From a virus: a stretch of DNA of 44,787 bases. Made by a program: the position numbers and the translations under genes. The notes beneath the pieces were generated by a model, which was given only the letters and a program-made list of their open reading frames with translations, was not told where the DNA came from and did no database searches. The stretch is taken from IMG/VR virus record IMGVR_UViG_3300013004_000069, positions 1 through 44,787 of that record; one strand, 5' to 3'. This document shows, piece after piece, positions 22,707 through 31,630 of the stretch; within the stretch, counting starts at the first letter, position 1, and each line of letters starts with the position of its first letter.

Positions 22707-24473
22707 TTAACGAACAGAATTAATCTTGTTCATAATTTGCTCAATGAACTCCGCTCTATCAATATTATCACCCATAACAGTATCAATAACATTCTTTTTA
22801 TTAATCAACATATCATAGATAACACCTTCAATCGTATTATCAAATAATGGATAATAGACTGAAACACAATTCTTTTGACCATATCTATAGGCTCTATCCT
22901 CAGCTTGTTGGTGATGTGCGGGGACAAAAGATAAGTCATTAAATACAACAGCTTCACCTGCAGTTAATGTAATACCAACTCCTGCAGCTTGTAAGTTCCC
23001 AACAAAAACTTTAACCTTATCGTTATCTTGGAATTGGTCAACAGCGTATTGTCTTTGAACCTTTGAGCAAGTTCCATCCAAATAAACAGCTTTCTTTCCA
23101 AAGTGAGAATGAATCTTATGTAGAGTATCTGTAAAGTTTGTGAATATGATAACTTTTTTACCAAGTTCCAAAATATTTTCAACAACCTCAATTGTATTCA
23201 ATATTTTTTCTTCAGCAATTACTTGTCTAACTTTCATCAACTTATTAAACTGAACTGTTAAAGACCTCGATTCATCAGGATGTTTATTATACCATTCGTA
23301 ATACTCACCCATTAACTCTTCATACATTTTAGATTTTAATCTAAGATAGATAGGTGTAATAATCTTTTCAGGTAAATCTAGTACATCCTCTTTTAATCTT
23401 CTTAAAACTTGTCTTGATGTCCTATCTCTTAACTCTTCCAAGTTTGACGCCCCATTCACATTCCAAACCTTTCTATTACCCGCCTTAAATTGATATCCTT
23501 GACAATAACGGATAACATAAGCCATCCAATTTTGAGCAACAGGACTTTCAATTAGATTCAATAAATTATAATAGTTGATTGGCCTTGATGTCATCGGAGT
23601 ACCAGTTAATAACCAAAGATATTCAACATCCTTAACAAAACTATTAATTAATTTTGTTCTTTGAGCTTGGGGATTGGATATGTAATGAGCTTCGTCTATA
23701 ATAACCAAATCAAAGTTACCTTTTGTGATTGGGGAGTTTTCTTTGTTTTTTAAATCATAAAAATTTTTAATGATATCATAATTTACAATAACAAAGTCGT
23801 GTTCAGTTGAGAAGTTTTTACCTTCACAAATATATACACTTCTATCTGTGTAGTTTTTAATTTCCCTTTCCCAATTTATCTTAAGGGATGCAGGACAGAT
23901 AATTAAAATCTTTTTAATATCAGTTTCTAATGCTGCGATTATAGTACTAGTCGTTTTACCAAGTCCCATATCGTCAGCTAAAATAAATCTTTTACTACCC
24001 ACCAATTTTTCTATTGCGGTTTTTTGGTGTTCAAGTGGTGGTCTGTGACTATATTTTGTATAATCAATTTTAACTTCTATTGTATTATGGGTTTTTAATA
24101 ATGCTGCCTTAGGTAACCACATATCTGTTAGAGTGTCACCAGTATTAAATTTACCCCAAATATGGTATGATTTATCTTTATCAACCAATAACTTTTCAAC
24201 CCAAATATCAGTTGGTACTGATAACATATTTTTTTCATCAGCAATCTTGTTTGCAAAATATGGTTCCATATTAACCCACTTCTTTGCAACCTTTGGTTCA
24301 ACAGAATGATAGTTGATAATATATTCAGCTTGGGAACGAGTGGGGTAAAACTTTTTATTGGATTCCTTTAGGTATTTTAATTTTTGAATATAGTTATTTG
24401 TTCCCGAATAATTATCTAATATGTCGAGTGCTTTTAATTCAATAAGATTAGAGGTGTTACCTGATATATTCAA
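22707..24473 (-). CDS. SNF2-type helicase (SMARCAL1/UvsW-like role)
   Basis: 588 residues. Superfamily 2 motifs: PLEHQKTAIEKL (Q-type region, about 146-157), Walker A LADDMGLGKT (Lys173), ILIICPASLKINWEREI (motif Ia), DEAH at 260-263, LLTGTPMTSRP (motif III), and in the second RecA domain KVIIFTNFTD, AAGVGITLTAGEAVVFNDL and HQQAEDRAYRYGQ (motifs V and VI). This is the SNF2/SMARCAL1 pattern of fork-remodelling or annealing helicases, fitting the recombination and branch-migration job done by UvsW in T4. There is no in-frame ATG before residue 69; the start is TTG at 24473, or ATT at 24476. An out-of-frame ATG lies 16 bases upstream of the TTG, so an error or unusual initiation is possible. Confidence 0.85.
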   Translation of the reverse strand: MNISGNTSNLIELKALDILDNYSGTNNYIQKLKYLKESNKKFYPTRSQAEYIINYHSVEPKVAKKWVNMEPYFANKIADEKNMLSVPTDIWVEKLLVDKDKSYHIWGKFNTGDTLTDMWLPKAALLKTHNTIEVKIDYTKYSHRPPLEHQKTAIEKLVGSKRFILADDMGLGKTTSTIIAALETDIKKILIICPASLKINWEREIKNYTDRSVYICEGKNFSTEHDFVIVNYDIIKNFYDLKNKENSPITKGNFDLVIIDEAHYISNPQAQRTKLINSFVKDVEYLWLLTGTPMTSRPINYYNLLNLIESPVAQNWMAYVIRYCQGYQFKAGNRKVWNVNGASNLEELRDRTSRQVLRRLKEDVLDLPEKIITPIYLRLKSKMYEELMGEYYEWYNKHPDESRSLTVQFNKLMKVRQVIAEEKILNTIEVVENILELGKKVIIFTNFTDTLHKIHSHFGKKAVYLDGTCSKVQRQYAVDQFQDNDKVKVFVGNLQAAGVGITLTAGEAVVFNDLSFVPAHHQQAEDRAYRYGQKNCVSVYYPLFDNTIEGVIYDMLINKKNVIDTVMGDNIDRAEFIEQIMNKINSVR

Positions 24474-24509
24474 AATCGTATTTTAACATAAAAATAGTCA
24501 ATAAGTTTA

Positions 24510-24516
24510 TATTTAT
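24510..24516 (+). promoter_or_regulatory. TATTTAT element before the gp14-like neck gene
   Basis: TATTTATC ending 4 bases before the ATG at 24521. An RNA started downstream would be nearly or fully leaderless. Confidence 0.4.
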
Positions 24517-24520
24517 CAAT

Positions 24521-25033
24521 ATGAATAATAGAGTACCAATTACTAGACTCGGTAAGTTTTTCGACCAAAACGACTATGACCTTGATATTAATATGGGGTC
24601 AGAATGGTTACATGGTGATATGAATTTTACATTGGTGTTATACCGAATTGATAGGATGAAAACCAAGACAGATGACGTATATGGCGAAACTTTAAAGGAT
24701 GGGGTTAAATTTTTACCACCAGTAGAATTTAAAGGATTAGTTCAAATTTCAGAACCTGAAAACAAAAACTATGGAAATAGTAGAATTAATCAAACTGAAC
24801 CAGGTAATCTTAAAGTTTCTGTATACCAAAGACAATTAGATGAATTGGGTGTTGATGTTAGTTTTGGTGATTACATTGGTTACTACGAAACTGAAGATAG
24901 AATTAGATTCTATACAGTAACAGATGATGGAAGGGTAATATCAGATAATAAACATACATATGCTGGATATAAACCATTCTATCGTACTATAATAGCATCA
25001 GCTGTTGTTGATGATGAATTTAGAGGATTATAA
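24521..25033 (+). CDS. Neck protein, gp14-like
   Basis: 170 residues. The layout resembles T4 gp14 (256 residues): an N-terminal LVLYRIDRMKTKTDDVYGETLKDG block corresponds to the gp14 segment before FGE, then a beta stretch (LKVSVYQRQLDELGVDVSFGDYI) and a closing YKPFYRTIIASAVVDDEF block. It is shorter because the gp14 C-terminal tail is absent. It is followed three bases later by a gp15-like gene, the T4 order 14-15, which strengthens the call. In T4, gp14 joins gp13 in the neck between head and tail. The similarity is by eye and weak at the residue level; a generic virion structural protein is the fallback. Confidence 0.55.
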   Translation: MNNRVPITRLGKFFDQNDYDLDINMGSEWLHGDMNFTLVLYRIDRMKTKTDDVYGETLKDGVKFLPPVEFKGLVQISEPENKNYGNSRINQTEPGNLKVSVYQRQLDELGVDVSFGDYIGYYETEDRIRFYTVTDDGRVISDNKHTYAGYKPFYRTIIASAVVDDEFRGL

Positions 25034-25035
25034 AA

Positions 25036-26073
25036 ATGCCACTACCTAAAAAAATAAAAAAATATTTACCATTAACCGAATCCAAGGTAGGTTTGGGGAG
25101 AAGAGAGGAATTATTAGAAAAGATAAATAAGGATGGAACTTATTTGCCTAAATCAATTTTACATGCTGATTTGGATGGTGGATTTTTAGATTTTGTAAAA
25201 GAAGAATTGAAACTTATTGTAGATGGAAAATTAATACCAACAATTGATATTTTAGTTACAACACAAAATTGGACTCAGTTTGTTGAAACTTGGGAGATAC
25301 AAAATATCGATAAAAATGTTGAGCCCCCTTTTGTAACAGTTGTAAGAAAACCTGAAGTCAAATTTGGAACCAACCCATCAACACTATATAATATTCCAAA
25401 TAGAAGGTTATTTTTTTATGCTCAAGTTCCAACGTGGGATGGACAAAGGATGGGTATGGATGTTTACAAAATACCACAACCAGTTCCTGTGGATATATCT
25501 TTTGATGTAAAAATAATTTGTAATAGAATGCGTGAACTAAACCAATTTAATAAAATTATTTTGGAGAAATTTGCATCTCGTCAAGCGTATCAAGTTATTA
25601 AAGGGCATTATATTCCAATTGTAATGGGTGATATTTCGGATGAAAGTGTCTTAGATTTGAACAAAAGAAAATATTATATCCAAAGTTATAGTTTTACTAT
25701 GTTAGGTTTTCTAATTGATGAAAACGAGTTTGAGGTAAGTCCTGCAGTAAGTAGAGTTTTACAAGTTACCGAAGTTGATACTCGTACAACAAGAAGAAGA
25801 AAAAAAATGGAATCTATTGAACAATCAAATAATTTCAATTTGATTTATAATGTGGGTAACGATACATTATCTCAAACATTCAATTACACAACTAATCTTA
25901 GTATATTAGATATTGTTAATGTCAATACCTATGATGTTTATATTAATAATGATTATTATGGAACTAATGTTTCACAAGTACAAATTAACACTAATGATAT
26001 TGTAAGGATTGAAGTAGTTAGATTAAATGTCTCTGAAGTATCTTCTATGGTTTTGAGTGGCTTCTTACTTTAA
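25036..26073 (+). CDS. Tail completion / sheath-stabilising protein, gp15-like
   Basis: 345 residues starting three bases after the gp14-like gene. The central region has the arrangement of T4 gp15 (272 residues): an early IDILVTTQNWTQFVETW strand pair, PQPVPVDISFDVKIICNRMRELNQFNKIILEKF (about 153-188), IKGHYIPIVMGDISDES, RKYYIQSYSFTMLGFLIDENEFEV (about 213-236). A 90-residue C-terminal Asn/Thr-rich domain (from about 255, after TTRRRKKMES) is extra. gp15 caps the tail tube and sheath for joining to the neck; its position before the sheath gene agrees. The stop overlaps by a few bases the stop of the convergent ribbon-helix-helix gene. Confidence 0.6.
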   Translation: MPLPKKIKKYLPLTESKVGLGRREELLEKINKDGTYLPKSILHADLDGGFLDFVKEELKLIVDGKLIPTIDILVTTQNWTQFVETWEIQNIDKNVEPPFVTVVRKPEVKFGTNPSTLYNIPNRRLFFYAQVPTWDGQRMGMDVYKIPQPVPVDISFDVKIICNRMRELNQFNKIILEKFASRQAYQVIKGHYIPIVMGDISDESVLDLNKRKYYIQSYSFTMLGFLIDENEFEVSPAVSRVLQVTEVDTRTTRRRKKMESIEQSNNFNLIYNVGNDTLSQTFNYTTNLSILDIVNVNTYDVYINNDYYGTNVSQVQINTNDIVRIEVVRLNVSEVSSMVLSGFLL

Positions 26074-26234
26074 GAATCACCATATATATCTTTTTTTTCT
26101 TTACACTTTTCAACTATCAATCTTTCCAAAAAACGATACATTTTTATACCATTCTTATCACAATATGTTTTTAATATATCGTGTACCTCAATAGATATCT
26201 TCAAATTCTTTATTTTTTTCTCTGTTTTAGACAT
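26070..26234 (-). CDS. Ribbon-helix-helix DNA-binding protein, 54 residues
   Basis: The minus-strand ATG is at 26234 and the TAA at 26072-26070. The protein starts MSKTEKKIKNLKISIEVHDI and continues LKTYCDKNGIKMYRFLERLI. It has the Arc/MetJ layout: a basic N-terminus, one beta strand (KNLKISIE), a first helix (VHDILKTYCDKNG), a turn (IKM) and a second helix (YRFLERLIVEKCKEK). Such proteins bind DNA as dimers through the strand. Directly upstream lies a 16-base palindrome plus an extra half site, a natural autoregulatory operator. The gene is convergent with the gp15-like gene and divergent from the sheath gene, so it could also adjust sheath expression. Confidence 0.7.
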   Translation of the reverse strand: MSKTEKKIKNLKISIEVHDILKTYCDKNGIKMYRFLERLIVEKCKEKKDIYGDS

Positions 26235-26235
26235 A

Positions 26236-26262
26236 GTAGAAAAAAGGTAGAATTTATTCTAC
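26236..26262. promoter_or_regulatory. Candidate operator: palindrome plus half site
   Basis: GTAGAATTTATTCTAC (26247-26262) is a perfect palindrome; another GTAGAA at 26236-26241 is a direct repeat spaced exactly 11 bases from the palindrome's left half. Phased repeats next to the ATG of a ribbon-helix-helix gene are the expected form of its operator. Confidence 0.6.
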
Positions 26263-26313
26263 TCAATTTATCAATACATATAATGAAGTAAAGTTTTTTA
26301 GGGTTGATACTAA

Positions 26314-26320
26314 TATTTAT
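26314..26320 (+). promoter_or_regulatory. TATTTAT element before the tail sheath gene
   Basis: TATTTATT, part of TATTTATTTATAAAATAAATT, 31 bases before the ATG at 26352. The space between the operator at 26262 and this element holds no other signal I can see. Confidence 0.4.
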
Positions 26321-26351
26321 TTATAAAATAAATTATTAAACATCCTTATCA

Positions 26352-29300
26352 ATGTCAAACAGTAAAGTTTTCGTATCTCCTGGTGTCTATACTTCTGAGG
26401 TCGATTTAAGTTTTGTGTCACAAAGTGTGGGCGTAACAACTCTTGGTATTGTTGGTGAAACCTTGAAAGGTCCAGCCTTCGAACCTATTTTTATTACAAA
26501 CTTTGACGAATTCACAACGTATTTCGGTGGTACTTCCCCTGAGAAATTTATAAACACTCAAATACCAAAGTATGAAGCCGCTTATGTAGCCAAAGCATAC
26601 TTACAACAATCTAACCAATTATTCGTAACAAGAATTCTTGGGTTATCAGGTTATGATGCAGGACCTTCTTGGTCTATATCTACGGTTGCTAATGTTGACC
26701 AATCAACTGTTGGGTTTGATTGTTCAAGTGCTTCAACTGTAAGTTGTATTACACAATGTGTTGAATTTAAAGTTAGTAGTTATACAATCAATTTTACTGG
26801 TTGTACAAATAGTATTAACTCTATTTCATACACAACATCAATACCGGCACTTCTATCGGGTGACTTATATAGTACATATGAGTTATTTAATGGGTCAACC
26901 TCAACGATTGATTCTGATATAAAAAATCAGTTATTCAATATTTTAAACACCCCATCAACATCAGCAACATCAATAAACTATTTTGGTACAGTATCAGGTG
27001 GAACTATTGATACATTATTATCAGGGTACACTTCTCAAAATAATGTGTTTGGTGTTGATAACATTAGTTCGGATTTGGCCGACTATACTGCAGCCGTTAA
27101 TGATACTTGGTATTATGCAACTTTTGATAATATTGGAAATGGTCAATATTCGGGTTATTCTTTTTACGATTATGTTAATAGTTTAACACTAACATCATCG
27201 TTATCAAATTGTGCATCATTTTATAGTTACTCAGTAAGTTCTCCAACTATCACTACAGTTACAGGTGCAATCAATTACAATACAAATGTAATTAATGTTT
27301 GTCTTCCATCCACAGCAACTACAGCTGACGTAACTGCAATGACTATTAATTTCAGTGCTTGTACTAACCCAGCATTAAGTGGTATAACAAGTGGTGGTGT
27401 GGTACAATCGGCAACAACAGTTGGTTATAATTTTAGTTCTTTGACTAAATCATATACAATAGTATCTGACGATTTGACAGCAACTTCAGCTTGGACTGTT
27501 AATTTACTTTTCACAGACCCATGTGGTGTTTGTACAACAGGTAATACAGGAACAATTCAAACAGGTACAATCACTAATTGTTATAGTGGTAGTATAACTG
27601 GTAACATATACATTTATAGTGGTACAGCATATACAGATTATGATGACTTGGTAATAGCAACACTACGTTCAAGAGGTATTGCAACTTATGGTACAGATAA
27701 TGGTGCCGTATATGAGGTCAGTGGATTAACTGACGTTAGTATGGATTGTACTGGCACATATTCAGCGGTTACTAAAAATCCATATTCAACATTTGCACTT
27801 AATGTTACTAATAAAGATGGTGATAACTTTACTTTCGAAACATCATTTACTAATTCAGACCCTAAGTATATTGCTAAAGTATTCGGTTCAAGTAACTTTG
27901 CAAAACCAAGAGCAACAACACCATTGTTTGTAGAAGAAAGGTTCCAATCATTATTAAACTATGGTTATAGAAAAGGTTACATTAGAGGTTTGAATTGTGA
28001 CTTGATTGCATTACCAAATGCAAGACAAGAGGTAGACGCAACTTCAATAGCTTTCTACTTAGAAAGATACCAATCACCAGTTTCTCCATGGGTTGTTTCT
28101 GAACTTAGAGGTAACAAAGTATTTAATCTATTCAGATTTACAACGATAGCTGATGGGGATGCTGCAAATACAGAAGTAAAAATTTCTATGGCAAATATGT
28201 CATTCAATAATGGTACTTTTGATGTTCAAATTAGAGATTTCTTTGATAGTGATTCAAATCCTGTTGTATTAGAGAAATTTACAAATTGTTCAATGAATCC
28301 TAATGAAAATAATTTCATAGCTAAAAAAATTGGAACTAAAGATGGTGAATATGCTTTGAACTCCAAATTTGTAATGTTAGAGATTAATGAAGATGCACCA
28401 ATCGATGCTTTACCTTGTGGTTTCGTTGGTTACAATATGAGAGAATATGCTGGTGCAAAATCACCATTCCCAATTTACAAAACTAAATATGATTTCCCTG
28501 GTGAAGTTGTATACAATCCACCTTTCGGGTTAGCTTCAGGTGCTGATGATGCTTTAAGAAGTGCTGGTGACAATGTTAGAAGAACATATTTAGGTATTTC
28601 TGATACAGTTGGTTACGATGTTGATTTCTTCACTTACAAAGGAAAACGTTTACCAGGTTCAAGTATCTGTGATGCAACTACTGGGGCTGATTGGTCTTAT
28701 AGAACAAAAGGTTTCCATATGGATAAAGACGCTTCAGGTATTACTATTGCTAACTCGTTTACTACAAGTGGTACTGCTGAGTTTTATGTTGGTAGTGGTA
28801 CATTCACAAGTGACCCTAGTGATGAAACAAATCCTTACTACAGAATATTTGCACGTAAATTTAGTTTCTTGTGCTCAGGTGGTTTCGATGGTTGGGACAT
28901 CTACAGAGAACGTAGAACTAATGCCGATAACTTTATTTTGGGTAGAAGTGGTTATTTAAGAGGTGCATGTCCATCGTTCAGATATCCAACAGCAACAGGA
29001 TGGGGTGCATTCAAAACAATAACAGTTGGGAATACAACTCAAGATTATGCTAATACTGACTATTACGCTTACTTGTTAGGTCAACAAACATTCCAAAATC
29101 CTGAAGCGGTTAATATAAATGTATTCGTAACAACAGGTATTGATTATGTAAACAATAGTAACCTTGTAGAAGCAGCAATAGAAATGATAGAATTTGATAG
29201 AGCTGACTCAATTTACATCACAACAACACCTGACTACAATATGTTAGTACCAACAACGGGTGAACAAACTGATGTTATTTATCCACAAGAAGCTGTTGAT

Positions 29301-29945
29301 AACTTAGAAACTGCGGGTATAGATTCTAACTACACGGCAACTTACTATCCTTGGGTATTAACAAGAGATACTGTTAACAATACACAAATCTATATACCAC
29401 CAACTGCTGAGGTTTGTAGAAACTTAGCTTTAACTGATAATATTGCTTTCCCTTGGTTTGCTGCGGCAGGTTATACAAGAGGTATTGTTAACGCAATCAA
29501 AGCGAGAAGAAAACTTACACAAGAAGAAAGAGATACTCTATACAAAGGTAGAATTAATCCAATCGCAACTTTCTCTGATGTAGGAACAGTTATTTGGGGT
29601 AACAAAACTATGCAAATTAGAGAATCTGCTCTTGATAGAATCAACGTAAGAAGATTGTTATTACAAGCAAGAAAACTTATATCTGCAGTTTCAGTTAGAT
29701 TGTTGTTCGAACAAAATGACGAAAAAGTAAGACAAGATTTCTTAGATGCTGTCAATCCAATATTAGATGCTATCAGAAGAGATAGAGGTTTGTATGATTT
29801 CCGTGTAACGGTTTCTTCAGACCCTGCAGATTTGGATAGAAACCAATTGACAGGTAAAATATATATTAAACCAACTCGTTCGTTAGAATTTATAGATATT
29901 ACTTTCTATATCACCCCAACAGGTGCTTCGTTTGAGAATATTTAA
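26352..29945 (+). CDS. 18: Contractile tail sheath protein, gp18-like, with large insertion
   Basis: 1197 residues against 659 in T4 gp18. The N-terminus is classical: FVSPGVYTSEVDLSFV, then GIVGETLKGPAFEPIFITNFDEF and a FGG turn. The C-terminal sheath core is also clear: FPWFAAAGYTRGIVNAIKAR, LYKGRINPIATFSDVGTVIWGNKT, RINVRRLLLQARKLISAV, LTGKIYIKPTRSLEFIDITFYI. Between about residues 113 and 470 lies a Cys-, Thr- and Ser-rich insertion with repeated Ig-like strands (for example TINFTGCTNSINSISYTTSIP; MTINFSACTNPALSG; WTVNLLFTDPCG). It ought to be displayed on the outside of the sheath. Sheath subunits stack around the tube and contract to drive infection. A strong terminator follows. Confidence 0.93.
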   Translation: MSNSKVFVSPGVYTSEVDLSFVSQSVGVTTLGIVGETLKGPAFEPIFITNFDEFTTYFGGTSPEKFINTQIPKYEAAYVAKAYLQQSNQLFVTRILGLSGYDAGPSWSISTVANVDQSTVGFDCSSASTVSCITQCVEFKVSSYTINFTGCTNSINSISYTTSIPALLSGDLYSTYELFNGSTSTIDSDIKNQLFNILNTPSTSATSINYFGTVSGGTIDTLLSGYTSQNNVFGVDNISSDLADYTAAVNDTWYYATFDNIGNGQYSGYSFYDYVNSLTLTSSLSNCASFYSYSVSSPTITTVTGAINYNTNVINVCLPSTATTADVTAMTINFSACTNPALSGITSGGVVQSATTVGYNFSSLTKSYTIVSDDLTATSAWTVNLLFTDPCGVCTTGNTGTIQTGTITNCYSGSITGNIYIYSGTAYTDYDDLVIATLRSRGIATYGTDNGAVYEVSGLTDVSMDCTGTYSAVTKNPYSTFALNVTNKDGDNFTFETSFTNSDPKYIAKVFGSSNFAKPRATTPLFVEERFQSLLNYGYRKGYIRGLNCDLIALPNARQEVDATSIAFYLERYQSPVSPWVVSELRGNKVFNLFRFTTIADGDAANTEVKISMANMSFNNGTFDVQIRDFFDSDSNPVVLEKFTNCSMNPNENNFIAKKIGTKDGEYALNSKFVMLEINEDAPIDALPCGFVGYNMREYAGAKSPFPIYKTKYDFPGEVVYNPPFGLASGADDALRSAGDNVRRTYLGISDTVGYDVDFFTYKGKRLPGSSICDATTGADWSYRTKGFHMDKDASGITIANSFTTSGTAEFYVGSGTFTSDPSDETNPYYRIFARKFSFLCSGGFDGWDIYRERRTNADNFILGRSGYLRGACPSFRYPTATGWGAFKTITVGNTTQDYANTDYYAYLLGQQTFQNPEAVNINVFVTTGIDYVNNSNLVEAAIEMIEFDRADSIYITTTPDYNMLVPTTGEQTDVIYPQEAVDNLETAGIDSNYTATYYPWVLTRDTVNNTQIYIPPTAEVCRNLALTDNIAFPWFAAAGYTRGIVNAIKARRKLTQEERDTLYKGRINPIATFSDVGTVIWGNKTMQIRESALDRINVRRLLLQARKLISAVSVRLLFEQNDEKVRQDFLDAVNPILDAIRRDRGLYDFRVTVSSDPADLDRNQLTGKIYIKPTRSLEFIDITFYITPTGASFENI

Positions 29946-29969
29946 TATATTTTAATACCACAAAAAATT

Positions 29970-30005
29970 AACCCTCCTTGATTTAAAGGAGGGTTTTTGT
30001 TTTTT
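29970..30005 (+). terminator. Intrinsic terminator after the sheath gene
   Basis: CCCTCCTT (29972-29979), short loop, AAGGAGGG (29986-29993), then TTTTTGTTTTTT. It separates the sheath transcript from the homing endonuclease gene. Confidence 0.88.
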
Positions 30006-30019
30006 AATTAAATATCCTA

Positions 30020-30026
30020 TATTTAT
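30020..30026 (+). promoter_or_regulatory. TATTTAT element before the homing endonuclease
   Basis: TATTTATA, 40 bases before the ATG at 30067 and directly after the sheath terminator. Confidence 0.35.
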
Positions 30027-30066
30027 ATGTAGATTGGTGTTTGTTACATTAAAAAATAATTTACCT

Positions 30067-31590
30067 ATGAAAATTGAATTAAAATGTATGAATTGTACGA
30101 ATATGTTTGTTACAGATTATAAACATAGAGATAAAAAATTCTGTGATAGAACTTGTTATTTTGAGTATGCTAAAAAAAATAAGATACTTGGTAAGGAGAA
30201 AGATGAAAGCGTGAGGGAAAACAGAACTTGTATCCAATGTGGTAATAGTTTTACAGAAAGAAAAAAACACGAAAGAAAACTTTGTTCCAATGAATGTAGA
30301 ACAATTTGGAATAAAAAAGAGGTCAATAAAGAAAATAGAATTAACAAGTCGAAACAAGTGTTATATGAAAAGTATGGTGAGGATTCTTTATTCAAATTAG
30401 ATGAGTTTAAAAAAAATAGAGATAAACTTTTCATAGAGAAGTATGGAGTTAAGAGTCCTATGTATTTACAAGAATTTGTGGATAAATTAAAAAACACAAT
30501 TAAAATAAAACATTTAGACAAACTACTCCCCAAATTAGATGAACAAAATTTGAAGTTATTAGATGATTATAAACAAAATAAAAATGGTAATACCTCACAA
30601 TCTTATACTTTCGAGTGTACTAAATGTGAAAACATTTTTAGTAGTACATTATTAGGTAGTGGTAAAATACCAATCTGTAGAAAATGTTACCCAATTACCA
30701 AAAATTCCAACTTAGAACAAAAAATTAAAGATTTTTTAAATACGAATAATATAAAACATATTGATGCCGACAGAAAAATATTAAATGGTAAAGAAATTGA
30801 TATTTTTTTACCCGATTTCAATCTTGGAATTGAGGTAAATGGTAATTATTTTCATTCTGAAATAAGTGGAGAAAAGACAAAATTATATCATATTGACAAA
30901 ACGATTCTTTCGAATGATAAAAATATTAATTTGATTCAATTCTATGAAGATGAAATTATGTTAAAAACAGATATCGTATTATCTAAGTTATCGAGTAAAT
31001 TGAATTTAAATAGTAAAATTTATGGTAGAAAATGTAATGCTCAAGAAATCACAAAAAAACAATCTATGGAATTTTTGAATGAAAATCATTTACAAGGTTA
31101 TACTATTGATAAATTTAGATATGGTCTTTTTTTTGAAAATGAATTAGTATCTGTAATGACTTTTGGAAAAAAAAGAAAATCGTTAGGTAATAAAGATATC
31201 ATTTCTGACGAATATGAATTAATCCGATTTAGTAATAAAAAGTTCACTACAATTGTTGGAGGATTCTCTAAATTGTTAAAATATTTTATCAATAACATCA
31301 ATCCACATAAAATAGAAACTTTTGCAGATATCAGATGGTCGGGTATTAATCCAAACAACACAGTTTATCACAAAAATGGTTTTCAATATACATCAAAAAC
31401 ACCACCAAATTATTGGTATATTAAAACTGATAAATATCTAAATAGACATCATAGATTTGTGTTTAGAAAGGATGTACTTGTTAAGGAGGGTTATGATAAA
31501 AATATGACAGAGTGGGAAATTATGAAACTAAAAGGTTATGATAGAATTTGGGATTGTGGTTCGTTAAAATTTGAGCTATCATTACGATAA
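30067..31590 (+). CDS. Free-standing homing endonuclease with zinc fingers
   Basis: 507 residues from the ATG at 30067; an in-frame TTG at 30034 is rejected because it lacks family-like sequence. The N-terminal half holds three CxxC-type zinc fingers (CMNCTNMF...FCDRTCYF; CIQCGNSF...LCSNECR; FECTKCENIF...ICRKCYP). The nuclease core follows near 230-285: NLEQKIKDFL, then KEIDIFLPDFNLGIEVNGNYFHSE, the E...D...ExN pattern of Vsr-like/PD-(D/E)XK phage homing enzymes. The C-terminal part (FGKKRKS, YELIRFSNKKFTTIVGGFSKLLKYF) also recurs in that group. It has its own promoter element and terminator between sheath and tube genes, typical of mob-like insertions that cut phage genomes lacking the gene. 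Confidence 0.82.
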   Translation: MKIELKCMNCTNMFVTDYKHRDKKFCDRTCYFEYAKKNKILGKEKDESVRENRTCIQCGNSFTERKKHERKLCSNECRTIWNKKEVNKENRINKSKQVLYEKYGEDSLFKLDEFKKNRDKLFIEKYGVKSPMYLQEFVDKLKNTIKIKHLDKLLPKLDEQNLKLLDDYKQNKNGNTSQSYTFECTKCENIFSSTLLGSGKIPICRKCYPITKNSNLEQKIKDFLNTNNIKHIDADRKILNGKEIDIFLPDFNLGIEVNGNYFHSEISGEKTKLYHIDKTILSNDKNINLIQFYEDEIMLKTDIVLSKLSSKLNLNSKIYGRKCNAQEITKKQSMEFLNENHLQGYTIDKFRYGLFFENELVSVMTFGKKRKSLGNKDIISDEYELIRFSNKKFTTIVGGFSKLLKYFINNINPHKIETFADIRWSGINPNNTVYHKNGFQYTSKTPPNYWYIKTDKYLNRHHRFVFRKDVLVKEGYDKNMTEWEIMKLKGYDRIWDCGSLKFELSLR

Positions 31591-31597
31591 ATTGAAC

Positions 31598-31630
31598 AAA
31601 AGGAAGATAATAAACCATCTTCCTTTTTTT
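31598..31630 (+). terminator. Intrinsic terminator after the homing endonuclease
   Basis: GGAAGAT (31602-31608), 8-base loop, ATCTTCC (31617-31623), then seven T. Confidence 0.85.
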
